Part shown: positions 43,595-51,979 of the stretch, piece after piece
Layout of the letters: the number at the start of each line of letters is the position of its first letter
Numbering within the stretch: the stretch's first letter is position 1
Assembly: GCA_018266295.1 (NCBI GenBank)
Contig: JAFEAQ010000004.1
Coordinates: 248,001-312,000 of the forward strand
DNA: 64,000 bases
Direction: 5' to 3'
Source of the DNA: Bdellovibrionales bacterium
GTDB taxonomy: Bacteria > Bdellovibrionota > Bdellovibrionia > Bdellovibrionales > Bdellovibrionaceae
Notes under the pieces: generated by a model
Databases searched by the model: none
What the model was told of the DNA's origin: nothing
Seen by the model: the letters and a program-made list of their open reading frames with translations, nothing else
Position numbers and translations under genes: made by a program

Positions 43595-44802
43595 TCAAGT
43601 TTATCATCGGCATTACATTTTTGCTGATCTCGTACTTCGTGTACGGGTTTTATATCTCGACATATGAAATCAGCGTCATCCCGCAAAAATTAAAACGCGA
43701 GACGCCGGCAGCTTATTTTGACTATCGCGGAGTGATCAACGTCCACTCTGATATCAGTATCGGGTCTTCTTCTCCGCAACAAATTGCAACCGCAGCCAAG
43801 CAAGCCGGAATTGATTTTGTGATCCTCACGGATCTGAATGCTTTTGCAGAGAACGTTCACAACGACAGCTATTCACAAAATGTATTGTTTCTCAACGGCG
43901 GTAAATACAGCTATCTGGACTCTCGCTTGATCTTCTATTCTCCAGTGAAGGACGTCATTGGCAAAAATCTGGGCGAAGCACAAATTCGTTTCGCCGATAT
44001 GCTCACCCAGAAAGAGGCCGGCAATAAGGATTCTCTTTCAATTTTAGCGCATCCTTACCATTTGGGTTTTACTTGGAACGGAGATCTGCCGCCAGGTCTT
44101 GATGGCATGGAACTCATCAACGTCAAAAGTCTTTCCGTTCAAGCATGGCAGGCTTCGAAGGCTTCGGTTATTTGGAGCTTCTTGATTTATCCGTTTAATC
44201 CAGAGTTCGCCCTCGCCCGTCTTTTCTTGGAGCCCAGTGAAGAGATCTCATTGTTTGACAAAACTTCTACACATCAAAAAATCTATGGCTTTGCCGGTGC
44301 CGAGGCCTCTGCGCGGGCGATTCCTCTGGCGAATTATCTGATCAGATTCCCAAGCTATCAGCGCAACTTTGAAATCGCGACAAATCACGTGCTTTTATCG
44401 TCAGAGCTCACGGGCAATTTGAACAGCGATCGCCAGAAGATTTTAACGGCTCTTAAGAAAGGGCAATTCTATTTAGCCTTCGATGCGCTAGGTGATCCAA
44501 AAGGTTTTGTTGCAACCATTGAAGATCGCGGCCGTTCGTACTTAATGGGCTCGCAAGTAAAACTGAGTAAAGGTATGAGCCTCAATGTTCATATTCCAGG
44601 ACCTCCGAAAAATTTCTTCGAAATCGTGATCTATAAAAATGGTGAGCGCTTCCGTACTTTCAATGATCCTGAAGTGAGTGTGCCAATCACAGAACCTGGT
44701 GTTTATCGTGTACAGGTGCGTATCGCCGTTTCCATGCCATTGCCGGATGCCAATCGTTGGATCAGCTGGATTTATGCAAATCCGTTTTACGTAACGCCCT
44801 AG
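43591..44802 (+). CDS. Membrane-anchored protein with degenerate PHP-like domain
   Basis: A 403-residue protein with an N-terminal membrane helix (FIIGITFLLISYFVYGFYI). From about residue 48 it follows a PHP phosphoesterase pattern (GVINVHSDISIG, QAGIDFVILTDLN, LSILAHPYH). Canonical PHP motifs are 'HvHSdyS.G' and 'TDHN', so one His is Asn and another is Leu here; metal binding may be lost. The C-terminal part (about 300-403) is beta-rich. It overlaps the GT39-like gene by 4 bases, so the two work together or are co-translated. It may be an inactive or altered member. Confidence 0.6.
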   Translation: MIKFIIGITFLLISYFVYGFYISTYEISVIPQKLKRETPAAYFDYRGVINVHSDISIGSSSPQQIATAAKQAGIDFVILTDLNAFAENVHNDSYSQNVLFLNGGKYSYLDSRLIFYSPVKDVIGKNLGEAQIRFADMLTQKEAGNKDSLSILAHPYHLGFTWNGDLPPGLDGMELINVKSLSVQAWQASKASVIWSFLIYPFNPEFALARLFLEPSEEISLFDKTSTHQKIYGFAGAEASARAIPLANYLIRFPSYQRNFEIATNHVLLSSELTGNLNSDRQKILTALKKGQFYLAFDALGDPKGFVATIEDRGRSYLMGSQVKLSKGMSLNVHIPGPPKNFFEIVIYKNGERFRTFNDPEVSVPITEPGVYRVQVRIAVSMPLPDANRWISWIYANPFYVTP

Positions 44803-44821
44803 TTTATTTAGATTTTACAAT

Positions 44822-45124
44822 CTACTCTTCGAAGTCCGTGACAGGAATTTCTAATATAAGACCAGGAATGGGCTGATTTTGACAGCAAAGCCGCTCCTGA
44901 GGCTGAAATCCTCGATCCTCGGCCATCTCCTGTTCGACCTCATTGCGCGCTGGCAGGGCGCTCAGGCCCTCACGAACCCACACACGGCAGGTTCCGCAGG
45001 TGCCATTGCCCCCGCAACTATGCGATATTTCAAGGCCTGCACGTAAAGCTGCCTCAAGAATGCTCTCGTCTTGACTCGCATCGACAAGCCTATTTTCTGG
45101 CAGGAACTTTATTGAAATCGGCAT
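44822..45124 (-). CDS. 2Fe-2S ferredoxin
   Basis: A 100-residue plant-type ferredoxin with ligand pattern Cys-x4-Cys-x2-Cys (SCGGNGTCGTC) and a fourth Cys in RLCC. Length and fold are typical of small electron carriers. It converges with the PHP-like gene and is divergent from the exonuclease gene (its start at 45124 is 23 bases from that ATG). Its redox partner is not evident. Confidence 0.9.
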   Translation of the reverse strand: MPISIKFLPENRLVDASQDESILEAALRAGLEISHSCGGNGTCGTCRVWVREGLSALPARNEVEQEMAEDRGFQPQERLCCQNQPIPGLILEIPVTDFEE

Positions 45125-45147
45125 ACCAAATATGTATCAATGATTTT

Positions 45148-45768
45148 ATGAGATTCATAGCTTTTGACTTAGAAACTACTGGTACAGTTCCTGGTGTTGA
45201 TCAAATCGTTGAAATCGGAGCCGTGCGCTTTGTAAACGGTGCTCCTGAGGCCATCTTTGCGACCCTCGTTGACCCTCAACGGCCTATTCCTGCAGGAGCT
45301 TCAAAAGTAAATGGTATCTTTGACGACATGGTTAAAGGAAAGCCGTTGATCGAATCCGTATTGCCATCCTTTGCAGAGTTCTGCGGTGAAGATATGTTGG
45401 TTGCGCACAATGCACCCTTCGACTCTCAGTTTTTGACTGCAGATATTAAGAAGTATGAAGCCTTAGCGCCAAAAGGCGTGATCTTGGATACTTTGCCTAT
45501 CGCAAGAAAAGTATTTCCTGGCCTTCCAAACTACAAATTAGGAACGTTGGTTCAGTACTTGAAAATCCCAAGCACAGACTTCCATAGAGCGGAAGAGGAT
45601 GCTTCTTATTGCGGTCAGCTTTTCTTCCACATGATTAAAAGAATCTCTGTGGCAGGCCAAGCTCCTCAAGTTGCAAACTTGGTAGCCTTAACTGGTAAGC
45701 CAGAACTTCGCTTCCCGCAAATCGTGAGACAGCCAAAGCAAATGGATCTCTTCGGCGGTTTGCTTTAG
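45148..45768 (+). CDS. DnaQ-type 3'-5' exonuclease
   Basis: A 206-residue exonuclease of the DEDD superfamily (DNA polymerase III epsilon or exonuclease X type). ExoI motif FDLETTGTVPG, ExoII region AHNAPFDSQFL, and ExoIII region FHRAEEDASYCG with its terminal Asp. It acts in proofreading or repair. ATG 45148 is used because the family starts RFIAFDLETTG; no ribosome site is seen. A TTGAAA box 36 bases upstream could give a leaderless transcript. It lies downstream of a divergent ferredoxin gene. Confidence 0.86.
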   Translation: MRFIAFDLETTGTVPGVDQIVEIGAVRFVNGAPEAIFATLVDPQRPIPAGASKVNGIFDDMVKGKPLIESVLPSFAEFCGEDMLVAHNAPFDSQFLTADIKKYEALAPKGVILDTLPIARKVFPGLPNYKLGTLVQYLKIPSTDFHRAEEDASYCGQLFFHMIKRISVAGQAPQVANLVALTGKPELRFPQIVRQPKQMDLFGGLL

Positions 45769-45791
45769 CTCTGATGACAATAAAAAATTGA

Positions 45792-45834
45792 AGGCATAAA
45801 AAAAGGCACCTATGTGGTGCCTTTTTTTATGCCT
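45792..45834. terminator. Bidirectional 19-bp terminator between dnaQ-like gene and nadE
   Basis: AGGCATAAAAAAAGGCACC and its perfect reverse complement surround a TATGT loop. The stem has an A/T tract on each arm, so it can end transcription from both sides. Its right arm covers the last codons and stop of nadE (45827-45834). Confidence 0.9.
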
Positions 45835-47449
45835 CTTTCGCTTTATGAGCAATTGGCCAGCGACGACCGCGCCCAAACGAATGCTCTGACACTTTCAGAA
45901 TCGGCGGAGCCTGCCAACGCTTAAACTCCGTACGCATGATCACAGGTAGTAGCCATTTTTCAGCTTTTGTTTTCGCCGCTGCTGAATGCTCAACAAGGTT
46001 TACTACCGCTGCATCTAATTCATCATATGGCGGCAAAGTGTCTTGATCTTTTTGATTCGGACGAAGCTCTGCGCTTGGCGCGCGATCAATGATCTCTTGT
46101 GGGATAACTTCCGCTTGTGCGTTGTAAAGATCGGCCAATTGGTAAACTTGTTTTTTCGTCAAATCACCCAGCGGCGCAAGGCCTCCGCACATATCACCGT
46201 ACATCGTCGAGTAACCAGCTGCGTACTCGCTTTTATTACTCGTCGTAATAAGCAGCGAATTCTCTTTGTTCGAATAAGCCATCAGAATCATTCCGCGCAA
46301 ACGCGCCTGAATGTTTTCCTGAGTCACTCCGAACTCTTTCAAATTCCAAGATTTCTCGAGATCTTTTGTAATTGTTTGATAGGTGTCGTTAATAGAAACC
46401 GTCGTTAACTGTATCATCAAGTTCTTTGCGAGCTCTTCAGCGAGCTTCAAACTTTTTGCTGCGCTAAATGGTCCCGGCATTGCGACTGCAGAAACATTGC
46501 CTGAGCCTAAAGCTTCAACCGCTAAACACGCCGTCACTGCAGAATCAATGCCGCCGCTCAAACCCATGTGAATCTTCTGTATGCCTATCTTGCGGCAGAA
46601 GTCACGCATCCCCAAAACAAGAGCTTTACGAAGAAGCTCAGGTCCCTTGATCATTTCTGATTGCGACCAAGCCTGCAAAGTATCGACGTTAATGACATTG
46701 AGATCTTCTTCGAACTCATGGCAGCGCATAAGCGCTTTGCCTTGAGGGCTTAATACGAAGCTCGCGCCATCGTAAATAACTTCATCCTGGGCGCCCACAA
46801 GGTTTGCATACAAGATCGGAGCCTTAAAGTACTGCGCCGTCTTCAAAGTGACATACTCACGCTGCTTCAGCTTTCCTGGAAAGAAGGGAGAGGCACTCAA
46901 GTTGATCACCATATCCACTTTTTTCTTCGGCACTTCCGTGATCGGATTTTTAACGTACGGTGAGCGTCCCTTTGCGTCCGGCCACGCCCAAATATCTTCG
47001 CAAATCGTCACGAAGAAACGTTTGCCTTTAAACGTCAGATAGTTGTTCTTCATCGAGCCTGGTTGAATGAAACGCGCTTCATCGAAAACGTCGCCAGTCG
47101 GCAAAAGTTGCTTGTTGAAAAACTTGATCTTTTCACCCTTCACCATAAAGGCTGCAGAGTTAAAGTAAGGACGGCCGAGTTTCGCCGGATTGCGAGTGAA
47201 TGCCCCGACAAATACGCCCATTCCTTTTGGGATTTGTTTGTGAATTTTCTGAAGGAATTTTTCCTGCTCTAGAACCACTTTCGTGCGTTCTAAGAGGTCG
47301 TAGGGATGATAGCCGAAAAGAGCGCACTCCGGAAAGACGACCATTTCGCAGTCTTTTTCTTGTGCGCGTTTGATAAATTCTATGATCTTTTCGTAGTTGT
47401 AAGCGAAATCACCAAGAGTCGGATTAATTTGAGCTATTGCTATTCTCAT
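45827..47449 (-). CDS. nadE: Glutamine-dependent NAD+ synthetase
   Basis: A 540-residue two-domain enzyme. The N-terminal nitrilase-type glutaminase domain has the Glu/Lys/Cys triad (FPECALFGYHP, KQLLPTGDVFDEARF, FVTICEDIWAWP). The C-terminal NAD synthetase domain has the ATP PP-loop LSGGIDSAVT and the typical STMYGDMCGGLAPLGDLTK. It amidates nicotinic acid adenine dinucleotide using glutamine or ammonia. Its stop overlaps a bidirectional terminator, and its start overlaps the end of the upstream DUF2203 gene by 26 bases. Confidence 0.96.
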   Translation of the reverse strand: MRIAIAQINPTLGDFAYNYEKIIEFIKRAQEKDCEMVVFPECALFGYHPYDLLERTKVVLEQEKFLQKIHKQIPKGMGVFVGAFTRNPAKLGRPYFNSAAFMVKGEKIKFFNKQLLPTGDVFDEARFIQPGSMKNNYLTFKGKRFFVTICEDIWAWPDAKGRSPYVKNPITEVPKKKVDMVINLSASPFFPGKLKQREYVTLKTAQYFKAPILYANLVGAQDEVIYDGASFVLSPQGKALMRCHEFEEDLNVINVDTLQAWSQSEMIKGPELLRKALVLGMRDFCRKIGIQKIHMGLSGGIDSAVTACLAVEALGSGNVSAVAMPGPFSAAKSLKLAEELAKNLMIQLTTVSINDTYQTITKDLEKSWNLKEFGVTQENIQARLRGMILMAYSNKENSLLITTSNKSEYAAGYSTMYGDMCGGLAPLGDLTKKQVYQLADLYNAQAEVIPQEIIDRAPSAELRPNQKDQDTLPPYDELDAAVVNLVEHSAAAKTKAEKWLLPVIMRTEFKRWQAPPILKVSEHSFGRGRRWPIAHKAKEA

Positions 47450-47831
47450 ATAGTTCGGGCCTGCTTTTCTCTTTGATCAGTATACGCCCGGTGAATCCAT
47501 CTTGGTAGCCATGCCAATAATTAATTTCAGTTTCCGGGAACTTCCAGCAAAAGTACCCGTCTCCGCTGTCAAAGTCAGCAAGCCAGAGGCCTTTTGGCTC
47601 CCCGCCCAGCTTTTCGATCTTAATTTGCCAACGAGTGACAATTTCATTGAGTCGAGCTTCGAGCTCATGGACCGCACGGCATTTTTTATCAGTATGTGCA
47701 TCGATAAAATTGATGATCTTACGAACTTCTTGTTGAGCTTCTTCAGTCAAACGGTAAACCAGCGGGAGGAGTTGTGACACCTCATGATGCATAAATACTT
47801 TTTTGCGATTGATCTCAATCACATTCTCCAC
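47424..47831 (-). CDS. DUF2203-family protein
   Basis: A protein of about 135 residues with DUF2203 features: N-terminal SQLLPLVYRLTEEA, helical middle, then IEKLGGEPKGLWLADFDSGDG, FCWKFPETEINYWHGYQDGF and GRILI. GTG 47831 is used because GGGGGG lies 6 bases upstream; the frame is open to 47897, but the extra residues have no family match. A GTG at 47822 is another possibility. It overlaps the start of nadE. Function of the family is not established. Confidence 0.8.
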   Translation of the reverse strand: MENVIEINRKKVFMHHEVSQLLPLVYRLTEEAQQEVRKIINFIDAHTDKKCRAVHELEARLNEIVTRWQIKIEKLGGEPKGLWLADFDSGDGYFCWKFPETEINYWHGYQDGFTGRILIKEKSRPELYENSNSSN

Positions 47832-47982
47832 CGATTTCCCCCCGGATTGTCTTGCAGAGCTAGTGATATGTAGCAAACGGATTTTCCATGCAATCAATAT
47901 CGAAAATTACAGACAAGTTAAGATGTCGCGTGAAGAAATTTCCGAAGCACCGGAAAACAATTATGCTTGCAGTGTGTTGAGC

Positions 47983-48849
47983 TTATTTTTCCTGACTCTT
48001 TGCGATTCGAAGTGCCTGCGATCCGAGCACAACGATGATGGCGATGACAATCGCGGCAATTAACAAAAATCTGAAGAAATTACCAAACGTCATTGGCTCA
48101 TCTTCCGCCTCCTTCGCCACTTTCGGAGCAGGAGGTTTCACAGCAGTTTTCTTAGGTGGCCCCTCGAGATTTTCTCCACTCGCTACTGTCCTACGAGTGT
48201 TTTCTTGACGTTCTTTTTTCTTTTTTTCTTCTTCAGTTAGTCCGGTAATCGGCACATATGTTCGCTTCCCATCTTTTGTGACACCATCTTGGGAATAGGA
48301 ATCCTTGCGATTATAAAACTTACTGCCATTCTCAATTGGAATGTCTGTCACTTTGTCATTTGCACCGCCACCAGATTCGGTTGCAGTTTTCTTTTTCATC
48401 GAGGCAATCAAAAGATTGTTTCGTGAGTTTGTTGCCGAAGATGGCGAAACGCCACCACCTCCGCCGCCACCGCCGCTACCAGAACTTTCATAGCTGCTGG
48501 GGTCAGACTTTGTTGCCGTGTTAGTGCCTTGAGAGTCGTACTTAGATGGCCGCCCGCTTGCCAAAGTGGCCGCCTCGAATTTGGAATCGCAACCTTCGTC
48601 AGACAAGAGTGCTTCCGAATCTGGGTTACCTAAACTTGGTAGCTCCCCTGTCTCCAGCAAACAAGCAACGTAATCGCCCATATAACTTTTTACGAAGCTC
48701 TGGAAAGGACGGAAGATCTGATAAACGACCGCTAAGAGTATGGAAACCGTCACGACGAGAAGAAGAACGTACTCCACCAACGCCTGCCCTCGGCTGTGGA
48801 ATAATCTGGACTGCTTTTTATATTTCTGCACTATGTCTGAGAGGGCCAT
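47983..48849 (-). CDS. Flp-pilin-like protein with long linker and second membrane helix
   Basis: A 288-residue protein. Residues 21-43 (GQALVEYVLLLVVTVSILLA) match the type IVb/Flp prepilin pattern: Gly before the cleavage site, then Glu at mature +5 and Tyr at +6, with a hydrophobic stem. A Ser/Gly-rich low-complexity linker (about 110-140, poly-Gly) and a Lys/Glu-rich part follow, and a second hydrophobic helix lies near the C-terminus (FRFLLIAAIVIAIIVVLGS). Normal Flp pilins are about 60-70 residues. The gene starts 19 bases from the divergent TPR gene. It may be a pseudopilin or a membrane-anchored Tad component; the two Tad platform genes at 9827-10989 may be partners. Confidence 0.65.
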   Translation of the reverse strand: MALSDIVQKYKKQSRLFHSRGQALVEYVLLLVVTVSILLAVVYQIFRPFQSFVKSYMGDYVACLLETGELPSLGNPDSEALLSDEGCDSKFEAATLASGRPSKYDSQGTNTATKSDPSSYESSGSGGGGGGGGVSPSSATNSRNNLLIASMKKKTATESGGGANDKVTDIPIENGSKFYNRKDSYSQDGVTKDGKRTYVPITGLTEEEKKKKERQENTRRTVASGENLEGPPKKTAVKPPAPKVAKEAEDEPMTFGNFFRFLLIAAIVIAIIVVLGSQALRIAKSQEK

Positions 48850-48868
48850 TTAGGTAATAATATATCAT
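48850..48868. promoter_or_regulatory. 19-base divergent spacer with overlapping -10-like elements
   Basis: This is the full space between two divergent start codons (48849 minus, 48869 plus). It is AT-rich (TAATAATATATC). TAATAT on the plus strand and TATTAT on the minus strand could be -10 boxes that place transcription starts at the two start codons. No ribosome site is present on either side. Confidence 0.35.
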
Positions 48869-49918
48869 ATGAATACACCCCTAGTTTACAAAAGCTTGAT
48901 AAGACTAGCCTTTGTTGCGGTCGCCGTCTCAATTCAAATCACAGCATGGGCCGCGAACACCGCCAAAAGCCCAGCCCCTGCCGCATCTCCGGCAATGGCT
49001 CCAGAAGCTAATTTGCTGGCGACGGCTGAAGCCGCTTTTAAGAAGGGTGAGTACGACAAGGTCACCGACTTATTGTGGAAAAATATCGATAAGCTTGAGC
49101 GAAAAGAGCTCCTGCTTCTCGCCGTGGCCCACGAGAAAAAGAAAGAGCCGAATAACATTCTGAAGGTGACAAACATCCTGACCGGCAAGAATCCAAAAGA
49201 CTACGAGGCATTCTACCTCTCTGGAAGCGCCTATCTTATGATGAATAAGAAGGACAGCGACGCTCTGGAGGCTTTAAAAACGTCTCTCGAGATCAATCCA
49301 AAATATCAGCCGGCCTACGAAAAACTCGCTGAAATGTACGAGAAAAAGAAGAACAACTACGAGCTTCGGATTTTGTACCAAGATATGCTCGTGAATATCG
49401 GCCGTAAGGCAGAATTTCTTACAAAGTTGTGCGATATAAACACCAAAGACAATCAAGAAGACCAAGCACTGTCCGATTGTAAGGAAGCCATTCAAAAAGA
49501 CCCTAAAATCGCCGACAACTACGTTAATTTAGGCGTGACCCAGTTGCATGCTGGTGACACTGACGAGGCCAAGAAGACCCTTAAATCGGCTGCAGACGCG
49601 CATTCTAAGTCTGAACTCGCGCAGTACACTTACGCGAACCTCATCGAAACTCAGAAGAACTATCTCGAAGCCAGCAAGTACTATCAAGCTTGCACGGTTG
49701 CTGACGCAAAATCCTCGCGTTGCTGGTTGGGTTACGCAAAGTCTTCATTTGAAATTCACAAGTATGATGTGGCTTTGGATGCTTACAAAAAAGCCTGCAA
49801 GCTCGACAATAAGACCGCAGTGAGTTTTAGAAAAGCCACCACGGCCCTAAGAAATACAAAAGAGGCCACTTGGACGAAGCAGTTTGAGACTGCTTCTGAA
49901 GCCTGCTCGGGATATTAA
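48869..49918 (+). CDS. Exported TPR protein
   Basis: A 349-residue exported protein with an N-terminal hydrophobic signal (LIRLAFVAVAVSIQITAWA) and an Ala/Pro linker (about 30-48), then about eight TPR-like helices (for example YDKVTDLLWKNIDKLERKEL, YQPAYEKLAEMYEKKKNNYE). It is probably periplasmic. It converges with rimO, and the stop codons are almost adjacent. Its start lies 19 bases from that of the divergent Flp-like gene. It may be a scaffold for an envelope complex. Confidence 0.75.
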   Translation: MNTPLVYKSLIRLAFVAVAVSIQITAWAANTAKSPAPAASPAMAPEANLLATAEAAFKKGEYDKVTDLLWKNIDKLERKELLLLAVAHEKKKEPNNILKVTNILTGKNPKDYEAFYLSGSAYLMMNKKDSDALEALKTSLEINPKYQPAYEKLAEMYEKKKNNYELRILYQDMLVNIGRKAEFLTKLCDINTKDNQEDQALSDCKEAIQKDPKIADNYVNLGVTQLHAGDTDEAKKTLKSAADAHSKSELAQYTYANLIETQKNYLEASKYYQACTVADAKSSRCWLGYAKSSFEIHKYDVALDAYKKACKLDNKTAVSFRKATTALRNTKEATWTKQFETASEACSGY

Positions 49919-51292
49919 TTACTGAGGTACGATCTCACCGATGAGGTCGTATTCCATGCTGTCAGTAACAAGGACTTTCACCATGTCGCCGACTTTCGCT
50001 TCGCCGTCGTTAATCAAAACAACACCGTCGATGTCTGGAGCTTGCTGAGAAGTACGGCCTTGCAAGAGCAAGTCTGTCTCTTCAGAGAAACCTTCAACCA
50101 GAACTTCCACCGTCTTACCGATGAACGCGCGATGTTTTTCGCGAGAAATGTTCTGTTGAACTTCCATCACAGCTTCAAAGCGCTGTTGTTTTGTCTCTTC
50201 ATCCACTTGGGCATCCATCTTACCGCCCGGAGTGCCTTCTTCTGGAGAATACTGGAAGCAACCAACGCGATCGAACTGTTGCTCAGCGATGAACTCAAGA
50301 AGCTCTTCGAATTGCTCTTCTGTTTCACCAGGGAAACCAACGATGAACTGAGTACGAATCACAGCATCGGGAATTTCCGTACGGATAATTCTCAAAGCCT
50401 CTTCGATCTCTTTACGAGTCATCTTACGATTCATCGACTTCAGAACAGCATCGTTGATATGCTGCAAAGGCATATCGAAGTACTTAACAAGTTTCTTGTT
50501 GTTCTTAATAAGGTCGATCATCTCAGGAGTGATACCATCTGGATAGAGGTACAAAAGACGGATCCACTCGATGCCTTCAACTTCAGTGAGTGCGCGAAGA
50601 AGCTCTACTGGGCTTTCTTTTGCTTCTGGGTTCTTACGGCGAAGATCCCAGCCATAGTCTGTGAAGTCATGGCTAATGATGATGAGTTCTTTCACGCCGC
50701 CCGCAGCAAGAAGTTTTGCTTCGTTCACAACGTTAGCGATTGTACGAGATTGCAAGTTACCGCGGATCAAAGGAATCGCACAGAACGCACAACGCTTCAT
50801 GCAACCTTCAGAGATTTTCAAATAAGCTCTGTGACCCGGCTGAGAATTCACGCGCGGAGTCGCTTCTTCTTGAAGGTAGGTCGGAAGATTAAAGAATGTC
50901 TTTTTCTTCTCGCCAGCATCGTTATTACGCAAGATCTTAGCGATATTCTGGAATTCACCAGAACCGACGAAAAGATCGGCTTCTGGCAGACCTTCAACCA
51001 AGTCATCTTTATAACGCTGAGTAAGGCAGCCCGCGACCACAACCTTTTTCAACTGGCCAGACTTCTTGAGCTCTCCCATTTCCAAAATTCTTTGAATGGA
51101 TTCCTTTTTAGAGTCCTCGATGAAACCGCATGTGTTGACGATCACCGTGTCAGCTTCGCTGTGGTCACCTACAACTTCAAAGCCATCTTTTAGCAACGTG
51201 CCGGCCATGATCTCAGAGTCGACGAGATTCTTCGGGCAACCGAGACTGATAAAGTGAACTTTTTTAGTGCCGTTTGTAATTTCCTGCTTCAT
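49919..51292 (-). CDS. rimO: Ribosomal protein S12 methylthiotransferase RimO
   Basis: A 457-residue radical-SAM enzyme. The N-terminal UPF0004 domain has its three conserved Cys (SLGCPKNLVDSE, VNTCGFIEDSK, VAGCLTQRY). The radical-SAM motif is CMKRCAFC, followed by a C-terminal TRAM domain. The sequence SLGCPKNLVDSE and RTQFIVGFPGET mark RimO rather than MiaB. It adds a methylthio group to Asp89 of ribosomal protein S12. It is the last gene of a long minus-strand run, overlapping lolA by 4 bases. Confidence 0.95.
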   Translation of the reverse strand: MKQEITNGTKKVHFISLGCPKNLVDSEIMAGTLLKDGFEVVGDHSEADTVIVNTCGFIEDSKKESIQRILEMGELKKSGQLKKVVVAGCLTQRYKDDLVEGLPEADLFVGSGEFQNIAKILRNNDAGEKKKTFFNLPTYLQEEATPRVNSQPGHRAYLKISEGCMKRCAFCAIPLIRGNLQSRTIANVVNEAKLLAAGGVKELIIISHDFTDYGWDLRRKNPEAKESPVELLRALTEVEGIEWIRLLYLYPDGITPEMIDLIKNNKKLVKYFDMPLQHINDAVLKSMNRKMTRKEIEEALRIIRTEIPDAVIRTQFIVGFPGETEEQFEELLEFIAEQQFDRVGCFQYSPEEGTPGGKMDAQVDEETKQQRFEAVMEVQQNISREKHRAFIGKTVEVLVEGFSEETDLLLQGRTSQQAPDIDGVVLINDGEAKVGDMVKVLVTDSMEYDLIGEIVPQ

Positions 51293-51972
51293 AGATTTGT
51301 TACCTGAGCGTCTTTCGGAATTTTGTATTTGAAGAGATCTTTGTTTTCTTTAGAAATAAATTCTGTTTTCTTCAGCTGAATTTCCGTCGTATTATCGACG
51401 TCATCCTTGTACGAGATCTTTTTGATCTGCTTAGTTTTCAAATCCACGTCAAGGGTTAAGCCCTTCACCCGCAGATCGCCTGAAAGCGGCTGAAGCTCGA
51501 CATTCAGAGTTTCTTTGTCAGATTTTTCGCTGATCACTTTGAAGTTCTTGTCGATAGGTTCTTTACCGATCAAAGTTGAAATCAAGATTTGCGACTTTGT
51601 GTTTTTATCCAACTTTGCTTTCGCAACTTGCACAGGGCCGCCGAGATCTTTCGGTGGATACTGAACGTTCCAGATTGTATCACCATCGAATAGCAACAAT
51701 GTTTGCTCAGGAGTTTCGTTTTCCCAGCGGAACTTTCCTTGCGACAAGTAGATCTCGCCTTCGTAGTTCGTCGTCTTACCTAAAAGTTCTGACGTTACTT
51801 TTTTATCCGCTTCAATTTTCACGAGCTTGCTGTTGCGATATTTTTTGCTAACTTCTTTGAGAACTGAAACAGCAGATGCGGGCTTTTTCTCTTTGCTCTT
51901 TGCTACGGCCGCGAAAGTAGGGCCCATACCAACGAACACCAAAATAGAGAGTAAAATGGGGAATTTAGACAT
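51289..51972 (-). CDS. lolA: Outer-membrane lipoprotein carrier protein LolA
   Basis: A 227-residue periplasmic protein with a signal peptide (first about 22 residues). The LolA pattern is present: VTSELLGKTTNYEGEIYLSQ, GKFRWENETPEQTLLLFDG, TIWNVQYPP, and later LTLDVDLKTKQIKKISYKD. It shuttles lipoproteins from LolCDE to the outer membrane. It is slightly longer than E. coli LolA (about 203). It overlaps rimO downstream. Confidence 0.88.
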   Translation of the reverse strand: MSKFPILLSILVFVGMGPTFAAVAKSKEKKPASAVSVLKEVSKKYRNSKLVKIEADKKVTSELLGKTTNYEGEIYLSQGKFRWENETPEQTLLLFDGDTIWNVQYPPKDLGGPVQVAKAKLDKNTKSQILISTLIGKEPIDKNFKVISEKSDKETLNVELQPLSGDLRVKGLTLDVDLKTKQIKKISYKDDVDNTTEIQLKKTEFISKENKDLFKYKIPKDAQVTNL

Positions 51973-51979
51973 TCAGTTC

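Noticed and set aside
50042..51193. 383-codon open frame on the plus strand
   Set aside because: It lies wholly antisense to rimO, which has all family motifs. The translation has no recognisable features and the frame has no ribosome site.
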